49,004 nt of DNA from JAUYQR01 sp043727195. Lineage in GTDB: Bacteria > Pseudomonadota > Alphaproteobacteria > Rhodobacterales > Rhodobacteraceae. Both the position numbers and the translations under genes were made by a program. Below, in pieces: positions 16,592 through 24,216 of the stretch (position 1 is its first letter; every line of letters starts with the position of its first letter). The notes under the pieces were generated by a model. The model had not been told where the DNA came from, did no database searches, and worked only from the letters and a program-made list of their open reading frames with translations. The stretch lies in NCBI GenBank assembly GCA_043727195.1, contig JAYSYZ010000015.1:1-49004 (forward strand), in the 5' to 3' direction.

Positions 16592-17101
16592 ATGGCGTCG
16601 TATCCAACCAGCTTTGACAAGGCAGCGCTCCTCGCCTGCGCGAGGGGAGAGCTTTTTGGCCCCGGCAATGCCCAGCTTCCCGCACCGCCGATGCTGATGA
16701 TGGATCGGATCACCGAGGTGTCGGCAGATGGCGGCGCGCATGGCAAGGGCCATGTGGTGGCCGAATTCGACATCACGCCCGACCTGTGGTTCTTCGACTG
16801 CCATTTCCCCGGCAACCCGATCATGCCGGGTTGCCTCGGGCTTGACGGGCTGTGGCAACTGACCGGCTTCAACCTAGGCTGGCGCGGCTGGCAAGGGCGC
16901 GGCTATGCGCTGGGCGTGGGTGAGGTAAAGCTGACCGGCATGGTGCGCCCGGACCGCAAGAAGCTCACCTACTACGTCGATTTCACCAAGGCGCTGCAAA
17001 GCCGCCGCCTGACCATGGGCGTGGCGGATGGTAGGGTGGAGGCGGATGGTGAAGTGATCTATCTGGTGAAGGACATGAAGGTGGCGTTGAGCGAGGCGTG
17101 A
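16592..17101 (+). CDS. fabA: 3-hydroxyacyl-[ACP] dehydratase/isomerase FabA
   Basis: FabA dehydrates 3-hydroxydecanoyl-ACP and isomerises trans-2- to cis-3-decenoyl-ACP, opening anaerobic unsaturated fatty-acid synthesis. The 169-residue hot-dog protein has catalytic His71 in FDCHFPGNPIMPG and Asp85 in CLGLDGLWQL, matching His70 and Asp84 of E. coli. The ATG at 16592 follows AGGAGA and AAGGG. It is usually paired directly with fabB; here a small membrane-protein gene and a non-coding stretch separate them. Confidence 0.96.
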   Translation: MASYPTSFDKAALLACARGELFGPGNAQLPAPPMLMMDRITEVSADGGAHGKGHVVAEFDITPDLWFFDCHFPGNPIMPGCLGLDGLWQLTGFNLGWRGWQGRGYALGVGEVKLTGMVRPDRKKLTYYVDFTKALQSRRLTMGVADGRVEADGEVIYLVKDMKVALSEA

Positions 17102-17398
17102 GAGGCCTGCCCTTTGCGGTACACAGGGCAGCGTCTGACCGCCGGGTGGACGCAGCAACATCAGTTCTAGGCGCTTTATGGTTCAAAAAATCCCACAGAA
17201 GTTCTGCTGGTCACGTTGCGAAAGCGTCCGCCCGAGGGGGCGGTCGGACGCTACCCGGCGGGCTTCGCCCTTGATTCCGGGCAAAGCGCACTCGGTCTCC
17301 ATCGCGACATCGACCTGTCATCACCCCGCTCTGCGTAGAAGGGGAGGATCGTCCGTGCGCACGATGTGAGTCGTGCTAGACGGTGTTATGCTGATTGA

Positions 17399-17794
17399 AT
17401 GCTCAGGACATTTGGAAGATTGAAGTGGCTGCCTTGGCTTGGCATGTCGCTAATTTTTGTGCCCGCACTGTATGCGCTGTTGCTGGGCAACCATTGGCCG
17501 ATCATGGCAGTTATGGCCTACTTTCTCCCTTTTTACGCAGGCGGTTTCCTTGGCAGCTTTCTGGGGCGCCTGCTCAACAAGCGCGTCGTCAAGCGGTCTG
17601 CGGATTTTTGCCAGCGGCTTGCAGGGGGACTTATAGGGTTCGGGTTTCTTTTCCTGCCGCCGATCGTGTGGTCGTTGGCCAATCGTCACCTCGGGACTGA
17701 AATCGAGATGGCGTCGTTGTGGCTGCATTTTCTGTGGGCGTGCGTCGGCGGCCTAGTCTTCTTTTGCGCCAAGCCCACAAAGCCAGAGACGTAA
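17399..17794 (+). CDS. Small hypothetical membrane protein between fabA and fabB
   Basis: The 131-residue protein has about four hydrophobic segments (roughly residues 12-32, 34-56, 72-90 and 104-125) and a basic stretch LLNKRVVKRSADF between the second and third. I do not recognise the family. Base and codon use are visibly less GC-rich than in fabA and fabB, for example in its ttgtgcccgc and ttttcttttgc stretches, and the 300 bases before it hold no gene I can support. It looks like an acquired insert in the fab cluster. The ATG at 17399 has no strong ribosome-binding site. Confidence 0.6.
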   Translation: MLRTFGRLKWLPWLGMSLIFVPALYALLLGNHWPIMAVMAYFLPFYAGGFLGSFLGRLLNKRVVKRSADFCQRLAGGLIGFGFLFLPPIVWSLANRHLGTEIEMASLWLHFLWACVGGLVFFCAKPTKPET

Positions 17795-17830
17795 GCCCGA
17801 AGTCACCTGCACGGTGCCCCCCACCCACCC

Positions 17831-17859
17831 TTGCCCCCTCCCCCCCTGTGCCCTAAACA
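17831..17859 (+). promoter_or_regulatory. Candidate promoter of fabB-fabI
   Basis: TTGCCC (17831-17836) and TAAACA (17854-17859) are 17 bases apart, 28 bases before the fabB ATG. It would let fabB-fabI be transcribed independently of fabA despite the inserted gene. The match is only fair. Confidence 0.3.
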
Positions 17860-17887
17860 GTCCCTGACACACCAAGGGAGGCACCCC

Positions 17888-19117
17888 ATGCGCCGCGTCG
17901 TCATCACCGGGATCGGGATCGTCTCGTCCATCGGCAACACCGCCGCCGAAGTGGAAGCCTCGCTGCGCGCAGGCAAATCCGGCATCGTCTTTGCGCCCGA
18001 CTATGCCGAACACGGCTTTCGCTGCCGCGTGCACGGTGCGCCGAACATCACCCTCGAAGATCACATCGACAAGCGCGACCTGCGGTTCATGGGCGATGGG
18101 GCAGCCTACAACTTCATCGCCATGGATCAGGCGGTCAAGGACAGCGGGCTCGAACCGTCAGACGTTTCCAACGAACGCTCCGGCCTGATCATGGGCTCCG
18201 GCGGGCCTTCCACCAAGTCGTTCTTCCGCGCCCACAACATCGTGCGCGAAACCGGGTCACCGAAACGCATGGGGCCATTCATGGTCACCAAGGGGATGAG
18301 TTCGACCAACTCCGCCTGCCTGGCGACCCCGTTCAAGATCAAGGGCGTGAACTATTCCATCACCTCCGCCTGCTCCACCAGCGCCCACTGCATCGGCAAC
18401 GGCGCTGAACTGATCCAGATGGGCAAGCAGGACATCGTCTTTGCCGGTGGTGGTGAAGAGCTTGACTGGACGCTGTCCTGCCTTTTCGACGCGATGGGGG
18501 CGATGTCCTCCAAATACAACGACGCGCCGGCAACCGCCGCCCGCGCCTATGACGCCACGCGCGACGGTTTCGTGATCGCCGGCGGCGGTGGTGTCGTGGT
18601 GCTGGAGGAACTGGATCACGCCCTCGCCCGCGGCGCCAAGATCTATGCCGAGGTGACCGGCTACGGCGCCACCTCCGACGGTTACGACATGGTCGCCCCA
18701 AGCGGCGAAGGCGGCGAGCGGTCGATGCGCCTTGCCCTGTCCACCCTGCCGCAAGGCCGCCATGTCGACTACATCAACAGCCACGGCACCAGCACCCCGG
18801 TCGGCGACGTCACCGAGATGGAGGCGATCCGCCGGGTGTTCGGCCGGGGCACCTCGCCCCCCGTTTCCTCCACCAAATCGCTCACCGGCCATTCCCTCGG
18901 TGCCACCGGCGCGCAAGAGGCGATCTATTCGCTGTTGATGATGCAAGGCCGCTTCATCACCGCCTCGGCCAATGTCGTCACCCTCGACCCCGCGCTCGAC
19001 CCCGGCGAAATCGTCACCGAACTGCGCGAGGATGTCGATCTTGACTCGGTCCTGTCCAACTCCTTCGGCTTTGGCGGCACCAACGCCACGCTGGTGATGT
19101 CGAAATACCTCTCATAA
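17888..19117 (+). CDS. fabB: 3-oxoacyl-[ACP] synthase I
   Basis: FabB condenses malonyl-ACP with acyl-ACP and is required to elongate the cis-3-decenoyl product of FabA. The 409-residue protein carries the thiolase-fold triad Cys162 (ITSACSTSAH), His299 (INSHGTSTPVGD) and His335 (KSLTGHSLGATGA), plus the C-terminal NSFGFGGTNATLV loop. AAGGGAGG lies just before the ATG at 17888. fabI follows after nine bases, so the two are coupled. Confidence 0.97.
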   Translation: MRRVVITGIGIVSSIGNTAAEVEASLRAGKSGIVFAPDYAEHGFRCRVHGAPNITLEDHIDKRDLRFMGDGAAYNFIAMDQAVKDSGLEPSDVSNERSGLIMGSGGPSTKSFFRAHNIVRETGSPKRMGPFMVTKGMSSTNSACLATPFKIKGVNYSITSACSTSAHCIGNGAELIQMGKQDIVFAGGGEELDWTLSCLFDAMGAMSSKYNDAPATAARAYDATRDGFVIAGGGGVVVLEELDHALARGAKIYAEVTGYGATSDGYDMVAPSGEGGERSMRLALSTLPQGRHVDYINSHGTSTPVGDVTEMEAIRRVFGRGTSPPVSSTKSLTGHSLGATGAQEAIYSLLMMQGRFITASANVVTLDPALDPGEIVTELREDVDLDSVLSNSFGFGGTNATLVMSKYLS

Positions 19118-19126
19118 GGAGCAACC

Positions 19127-19915
19127 ATGGCCGATCTGTTGAAGGGCAAGCGCGGGCTTGTCATGGGCGTCGCCAATGAACGCTCCATCGCCTGGGGCAT
19201 CGCGTCCGCACTGGCCGCCGAAGGCGCGGAACTGGCGTTCAGTTACCAGGGTGACGCCTTCGGCAAGCGGGTGGAACCCTTGGCGGCCAGCGTCGGCTCC
19301 GACTTTCTCGTCGATGTCGATGTGACCGATGACGCCAGCCTCGACACCTGCTTTGCCGCGCTGAAATCCCGCTGGGGGCAGATGGATTTCCTGATCCACG
19401 CCATCGCCTTTTCCGACAAGACCGAACTGACCGGCCGCTTCACCCACACCTCGCGCGGCAATTTCCAGAACTCGATGAACATCTCGTGCTTCAGCTTCAT
19501 CGACGTTGCCGCCCGCGCCGCCGCGATGATGCCCGACGGCGGGTCGCTGATCACCCTGACATTTCAGGGGTCGAACCGCGTGGTGCCGAACTACAACGTG
19601 ATGGGCGTCGCCAAGGCCGCGCTTGAATCCGCCACCCGCTATCTGGCCAATGACCTTGGCCCGCAGGGCATCCGCGTCAACGCCATCTCACCCGGCCCGA
19701 TGAAGACCCTTGCCGGTGCCGCCATCGGCGGTGCCCGCGCCACCTTCCGCCACACCGAGGCAAACGCCCCGCTGCGCGCCAACGCCACGCTGGAGGCGAT
19801 CGGCGGCACGGCGGTATGGCTATGCTCGGCGGGCGGTGCCTGCACGACCGGCGAGGTGGTGCATGTCGACAGCGGCTATCACGTGCTCGGCATGCCGCAG
19901 GCGGAAAACCTGTAG
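19127..19915 (+). CDS. fabI: Enoyl-[ACP] reductase (NADH) FabI, with Phe at position 146
   Basis: FabI reduces trans-2-enoyl-ACP with NADH, the last step of each elongation cycle, and is the triclosan/diazaborine target. The 262-residue SDR protein has the FabI-type nucleotide motif GVANERSIAWGIA, the HAIAFSDK segment, and the Tyr156-x6-Lys163 pair (PNYNVMGVAK). The Tyr146 that accompanies them in E. coli is Phe here (TLTFQGSNRVVPNY; codon TTT at 19562-19564). The catalytic Tyr and Lys remain, so activity is likely. The difference lies next to the substrate and inhibitor pocket. Overall sequence also departs from the usual alphaproteobacterial FabI (for example RATFRHTEANAPLR). GGAG precedes the ATG at 19127. 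Confidence 0.93.
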   Translation: MADLLKGKRGLVMGVANERSIAWGIASALAAEGAELAFSYQGDAFGKRVEPLAASVGSDFLVDVDVTDDASLDTCFAALKSRWGQMDFLIHAIAFSDKTELTGRFTHTSRGNFQNSMNISCFSFIDVAARAAAMMPDGGSLITLTFQGSNRVVPNYNVMGVAKAALESATRYLANDLGPQGIRVNAISPGPMKTLAGAAIGGARATFRHTEANAPLRANATLEAIGGTAVWLCSAGGACTTGEVVHVDSGYHVLGMPQAENL

Positions 19916-20223
19916 GGAATGGGGCAGCGCCGCACCCGCGTTGCCGTCGCCATTGCTGGACAGTCGCGGGCCAGTGCCCCCCTTGCCACCGGGGTTGCCG
20001 CCCCTGCGCAATCCGGGCCTTCCGGGTCTCGCCGGATCACCCGCCTATCCAACCCTCAACGATAGCGGCGACCGAAAGGCCGCAAAGAAGGTCGCTCACG
20101 TTCAACCCGCCGCTTGCGATCGGTCAAAGTCACCGCAAGCGCGAAAAAATCGAAATCCTGATCATATACAATACCTTGTCTGGCCTGTCAGACCTGATCG
20201 GCACGATGTCCGGTATTGAATGC

Positions 20224-20297
20224 TGGAGCGGGCGGCGGGAATCGAACCCGCGTCTTTAGCTTGGAAGGCTAAGGTCTTACCATTACACAACGCCCGC
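20224..20297 (-). tRNA. tRNA-Gly (anticodon TCC)
   Basis: On the minus strand, GCGGGCG at 20297-20291 pairs with CGCCCGC before the discriminator T. The D-loop TAATGGTAA, anticodon stem TTAGC/GCTAA with loop CTTCCAA (anticodon TCC), and T-arm GGTTCGATTCC are all present, and CCA is encoded (20226-20224). A promoter lies just upstream at 20307-20335. The gene stands alone between fabI and the nine-gene operon. Confidence 0.95.
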
Positions 20298-20306
20298 GCT
20301 GAACGT

Positions 20307-20335
20307 CAGATATCACCTCCCCAAGACAAGCTCAA
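20307..20335 (-). promoter_or_regulatory. Probable promoter of tRNA-Gly
   Basis: TTGAGC (20335-20330) and TATCTG (20312-20307) are spaced by 17 bases on the minus strand and would start transcription a few bases before the mature tRNA 5' end. The -35 box lies inside the tandem repeat 20327-20356. Confidence 0.5.
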
Positions 20336-20356
20336 CCCGGGCAAGCTCAACCCGGT
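20327..20356. repeat. 15-base tandem duplication at the operon end
   Basis: CAAGCTCAACCCGGG (20327-20341) is followed at once by CAAGCTCAACCCGGT (20342-20356). The second unit contains the end and stop codon of gene I; the first contains the tRNA -35 box. It is a local duplication at the junction between the operon and the tRNA unit. Confidence 0.8.
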
Positions 20357-21237
20357 GCAAGCTTCAGTCCCAGTGCCGCCTGCACCCCGTCCGCCGTCGC
20401 CCCCAGCGTCAGGAACATCGGGCGCAGCCGCCCCGCCCGCCACAATTCCGCCAGCGCCGGGTTCGCCTCGCCCCCGGCGCGCAGCAGGCGGTCGCGCACC
20501 GCCGCCTCCCCCCCCGCCTGCCGCACCCTGAGGAAAGCCGCCAAGGCCAGCGCCTGCCCGTCCGGCCCCGCCGTCAGGCTCAGCCCGACGCGCCCCTCGC
20601 CGTCCAACCCCCGCCCCGTCCAGTCGGCCAGCACCGCATCCAGCGCCCCGGCCAGCGGGGCCAGCGCCGGGTCTTGCCGCATCCGCCACAGATCGCCCAC
20701 CTGCCGCACCTGCCGGTCCCAGTACAACTCGCGCAGCCCGGTATTCGCCACACCCGTCATCATCGGTGCATCCGCCCCCGTGATCAGCCGGGACAGATCG
20801 CCAAACCCCTCCGGCACCGAACCGCCATGCAGATAGACCTTGCCGGCATCGCCCGCCGCGTCATGCCGCCCTGCCACAAAGACCGGCCACTCCGTCCGGC
20901 TTGCCGCAAAGGCGCGTGCTGCCAGCCGCCGGTCAGCCTGGCGCAGCCCCGTTCCGTTCGCGCGCAGCACCGCCAATCCCCTGCGGAACCGGCGGGCGCG
21001 GTCCATTTCGGGGGCCGCAGGATCAGCCGTCCAGTAAAACCCGCACCGTCCCGGCCGCCAGACCAGTTCGACCGGCGCGCCCGAGGCAAGGCCGGAAAAC
21101 TGCCAGCTTACCTCGGGCCAGCTGGTCTGCTCCATCCAGCCCAGCGCCCGGCCCAAGGCCACCCGCCCCCGCGTCACCGCGTCCGGCGCCTCGACGGCCA
21201 ACCGGTCAAGCACGGCCTCCAGCGCCGCCCGGTTCAC
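20347..21237 (-). CDS. Gene I: hypothetical protein, last gene of the metacaspase operon
   Basis: The 296-residue soluble protein starts at GTG 21237, overlapping the H stop as GTGA, with GGAG eight bases upstream. It is therefore tightly coupled to H. No signal peptide or membrane segment is seen, nor the DHADP-type signature of the other operon proteins. The pattern suggests repeated beta-beta-alpha units: PVELVWRPGRCGFYWT, KVYLHGGSVPEGFGDL, TGLRELYWDRQV and RVGLSLTAGPDGQAL, each followed by a helix-like stretch. I do not recognise the family. Some beta/alpha-repeat enzymes (for example ABBA prenyltransferases) have a similar rhythm, but that is a weak impression. Its place at the operon end suggests an accessory role with the preceding proteins. 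Confidence 0.75.
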   Translation of the reverse strand: MNRAALEAVLDRLAVEAPDAVTRGRVALGRALGWMEQTSWPEVSWQFSGLASGAPVELVWRPGRCGFYWTADPAAPEMDRARRFRRGLAVLRANGTGLRQADRRLAARAFAASRTEWPVFVAGRHDAAGDAGKVYLHGGSVPEGFGDLSRLITGADAPMMTGVANTGLRELYWDRQVRQVGDLWRMRQDPALAPLAGALDAVLADWTGRGLDGEGRVGLSLTAGPDGQALALAAFLRVRQAGGEAAVRDRLLRAGGEANPALAELWRAGRLRPMFLTLGATADGVQAALGLKLAPG

Positions 21238-24200
21238 ATTGATAACTCCACCAGCGTTTCGGTGGTCAGGGTCATCGGCCGCTCGAACCGCCCGCCATCC
21301 TGCAGCACGTATAGCGCCTTCCAGCCGAACTCCCGCGCCCGGCGGTTGCGCAAGGTGATCCGCAACCGGCGGACATCCTGATCTTCGCCCCTGAACTGGA
21401 TGCGCTCGGCCCGCTCGATCCCGTTCGCGGCATCGGTGTAGGTCACATCCACGAACACCATCCGCACCCGCGCCGGATCCCACATCGGGATCAGGTCCAG
21501 ATCCAGCGCATCGGGGAACGGATCATCCACCGCCACCGCATTGGCCGTGCTGAGCACCGGGTCATCCAGCACCGGCGGATTGCCGCCCTTCAGGTGATGC
21601 GTCAGCACATAGCTGTAGCCCCGCGCATCCGGGGATGAGGTCCGCACCTTCCACGCCTGCGGGGCATCGCCCGGCCGCACCAGCATCTGCTTGGTCGCCA
21701 CCCAGCCCGACGGGTCCTCGAACCGCAGGTCCACCGTGATCACCTCCACCATCTCGGCGTCGATCCGGTTGGCGATCACCGACACCTCGATGAACCCCAG
21801 ATGCGCATGCGGCGTCACCATCAGCGTGCGGTCGATGGTCTGGACGGCGGCGATCTCGTAGGTCAGCTTCTCGCCCATCCAGCCCGATGCCTGTTCCGGC
21901 GCGAAATGGAACTGCGTCCCGGCAGTGTAGGCCACATCAAGCGCCGGGCTCATGAAGGTGGTAAAGGTTGCGCGGGGCGGTGTGGTCGGATCGAAGGTCA
22001 GGTCTTCATGTTTCAGCGTCACCGGGTCTGCCGGATTGCCATAATCCACCGCCACCTGAATGGCATTCAGCCCGATGCGCTGGTAATCCACCGGCGCATC
22101 CACCGTCACCTCGAAATTGCGAAAGAACGGGTGATCCAGATCGACTTCGACGAAATGCTTCGACAGATCGTCGATATCACCCAGCATCAAGCCGATAAAG
22201 CCTTGCGGCGCATAGGTCCGCTGTACCGCCTCGGTCCGGTGATAGCGCAGGGTCACCGACTTGCGCTCTTCCTTCTGCACGAATTTCAGCTTGAAGGACA
22301 CCAGTGCCGGCATGCTTGACGGCACCGGAACCGACGGGATCACCGGCGGTGTTACCGGCGGGGTTACCGGGGGCACGACTGGCGGCACCACCGGCGGCGT
22401 GACCGGGGGAACAACGGGTGGCACCACCGGGGTCGTGCGCTGGATCACGCCGGTCAGCCGCACTTCGGGCACAACCGGCGGCACCGGTACCGGTGGCGCG
22501 GTGCCGCCGCCCGCCCACGTCACCAGCACATAGCGATCCTCGGGGCGATCCAGCTGCCCGGCGGCTTCGGCATCGGCATGGCCCTTGGCCAGCGAATTGC
22601 GCGGCGTTGCACGGCCCTGCGCGCTGGCAAAGGCCACATCGATCCGGCGGCGCGACAGCGCGCGGTCGTAATTGGCCCGCGCCGGCGGCGGGCCCAGCGG
22701 ATCGGGGGTCAAGACCTCAAGACTTGCATTGCCCTCGCAATCGATGATCCGCGGGCTGGGCAGCGTATCGAGCCACGCCCGGAACAGCTGCGATCCTTGC
22801 AGCCCGCCGGGTGGCGCGGGCTCGTTCACCGGGCCGCTGGCGGTCTTGAACCGCTGATCCGGCGTGCCGTTGCTGACATAAAGCGCGGTTGTGGCGGCAA
22901 ATCCTGCGACCGCCGGTTTGTCCTTCTCGAAGAACAGCTTGAACTGCCGTGTGGCGGCTGGCTGAACCGGCCCACCGCCGCCCCCGGCAGTCCCCGGCCA
23001 CACCACGTTCACCGACTGCGGCGCAGCACCACCTGTCACGTTCAGCACGATCTTGCCGTCGCGCAGCACTGCGGGCGCGCCGCCCACCGTCGCGGTCCAG
23101 CCCGTGGGGCCGTCGACAACCAGCTTTTCCTCGTCGCCCGTGCTGCCGGGTTCCAGCCGCAGGTTCTGGCCCGCGGGCGGCGGCTCGGGATTGCGCACCA
23201 CCGCAAGCGTCGCCGCCTGCCGTTGCGGTTGCCCCGGCTGGGTTACGCCCGGCTGGGTCACCGCTGCCGGTGTAACCGCGGGCAGTGTCGCTGCGGGCGG
23301 CGGCGGGTTCATCGCCCGCGCCCGCGCCATCACCGCGTCCAGCCCTTCCGGCTTGGCCATCCGGCTTTCCACATCCGCCGGGCTGATCGACGGCTCGAAC
23401 CACTTGGCCAGCAGATTGTCCTTGAAGAAATCCAGCGCCCATTGTTCCTTGTCGGCCTTGTCCGCCTCGCCGGTGAAATCGATCACCTCGATATCGATTA
23501 CCCCCTCCGACACCATCTTTTCAAAGCCCGCATCGATACCGGCCTTCACCCAATAGACCTGCGCCTCCAGTCCCGCCGAGAAGTGCTGGAAGATGTCTTC
23601 GTAATTCGCTTTGATCACCACGCTCAACGCAGGCCGCAGGATCGAATATTTCAGGTCATAGACCGCCCCCACCGGCGTCGTGCCCTGCGCGAAGGCCTGC
23701 TCCAGGATGATCGCGCCCTCCTGCGTCAGGGTCAGCGAAAATGCCGCCGTATTGTCCCCCGCCAGCGAAGGCTGCGCCGCCCCCCGGATCGTCTCCACCG
23801 CGCGAAAGGTGCCGGGCGGGGCGTTCGCCGGGGCCGCGGTGCCGCCCGGCCCTTCCAGATCCAGCGCGATGCAGCGCACCGTGCCCTCGTCGAACGGAAT
23901 GGCCGCCAGCCTGACCGCACCGGTCACCCCCGGCAAACGCCGCACCTGTGCGCGGATCGACCGTTCGGTATCCTCCGGCAACTTCAGGTTCACTTCAAAG
24001 GTGGCAAAGCCGCCGCCCTTGGCCCCCGCCGTCACCGCCGCCGGGCGCCATTTGATCATGGTGAAGGCAGGCCGCCCGTCCAGCGCCCGTCTGGCCAGCG
24101 CGACCGGTGCGGGCAGATACCAGAACTGGCTGGGATCTGCGTGATCGGAAAAGACGGTCACGCCGTCCACGGTCAGCGTCTTGGTGCCAAGCTGTTGCAT
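21234..24200 (-). CDS. Gene H: largest paralogue of the operon family, with OmpA-like insert
   Basis: The 988-residue protein has no signal peptide. The N-terminal module (about 1-297) carries FSDHADPSQFWYLPAPV (17-33), GGGFATFEVNL, FDEGTVRCIALDLE, and TLTQEGAIILEQAF followed by PVGAVYDLKYSILRPALSV. A Pro/Gly-rich insert spans about 300-632. It contains an OmpA-like segment (418-562: CEGNASLE, then NYDRALSRRRIDVAF and EDRYVLVTW) and a Val/Thr-Pro-Pro tract (567-630). The family C-terminal part then resumes: EERKSVTLRYHRTEAVQRTY, EVDLDHPFF, and DDPFPDALDLDLIP near the end. It is closest to gene F, with the insert at the same site as F's linker. GGAGGG precedes the ATG. The function is unknown to me. 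Confidence 0.85.
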   Translation of the reverse strand: MQQLGTKTLTVDGVTVFSDHADPSQFWYLPAPVALARRALDGRPAFTMIKWRPAAVTAGAKGGGFATFEVNLKLPEDTERSIRAQVRRLPGVTGAVRLAAIPFDEGTVRCIALDLEGPGGTAAPANAPPGTFRAVETIRGAAQPSLAGDNTAAFSLTLTQEGAIILEQAFAQGTTPVGAVYDLKYSILRPALSVVIKANYEDIFQHFSAGLEAQVYWVKAGIDAGFEKMVSEGVIDIEVIDFTGEADKADKEQWALDFFKDNLLAKWFEPSISPADVESRMAKPEGLDAVMARARAMNPPPPAATLPAVTPAAVTQPGVTQPGQPQRQAATLAVVRNPEPPPAGQNLRLEPGSTGDEEKLVVDGPTGWTATVGGAPAVLRDGKIVLNVTGGAAPQSVNVVWPGTAGGGGGPVQPAATRQFKLFFEKDKPAVAGFAATTALYVSNGTPDQRFKTASGPVNEPAPPGGLQGSQLFRAWLDTLPSPRIIDCEGNASLEVLTPDPLGPPPARANYDRALSRRRIDVAFASAQGRATPRNSLAKGHADAEAAGQLDRPEDRYVLVTWAGGGTAPPVPVPPVVPEVRLTGVIQRTTPVVPPVVPPVTPPVVPPVVPPVTPPVTPPVIPSVPVPSSMPALVSFKLKFVQKEERKSVTLRYHRTEAVQRTYAPQGFIGLMLGDIDDLSKHFVEVDLDHPFFRNFEVTVDAPVDYQRIGLNAIQVAVDYGNPADPVTLKHEDLTFDPTTPPRATFTTFMSPALDVAYTAGTQFHFAPEQASGWMGEKLTYEIAAVQTIDRTLMVTPHAHLGFIEVSVIANRIDAEMVEVITVDLRFEDPSGWVATKQMLVRPGDAPQAWKVRTSSPDARGYSYVLTHHLKGGNPPVLDDPVLSTANAVAVDDPFPDALDLDLIPMWDPARVRMVFVDVTYTDAANGIERAERIQFRGEDQDVRRLRITLRNRRAREFGWKALYVLQDGGRFERPMTLTTETLVELSM
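22338..22430 (-). repeat. Short coding tandem repeats (Val/Thr-Pro-Pro tract of gene H)
   Basis: Imperfect units of 9-15 bases encode alternating VVPPV and TPPV (residues about 591-621 of H). It is an in-frame coding repeat, expected to form an extended, stiff linker. Confidence 0.8.
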
Positions 24201-24216
24201 CTGCGGTCCCTCCGGA

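Noticed and set aside
17107..17131. CTGCCCT/AGGGCAG stem downstream of fabA
   Set aside because: It is a seven-base stem with an 11-base loop and no T-run; not convincing as a terminator.
20224..20297. tRNA-Gly as a classical integration (att) site for the operon
   Set aside because: The operon lies on the 5' side of the tRNA; no duplicated 3' end and no integrase gene were found at the far boundary.
22338..22430. Possible CRISPR or intergenic satellite repeat
   Set aside because: The repeats are 9-15 bases, imperfect, without spacers, and in frame with gene H, encoding a Val/Thr-Pro-Pro tract.
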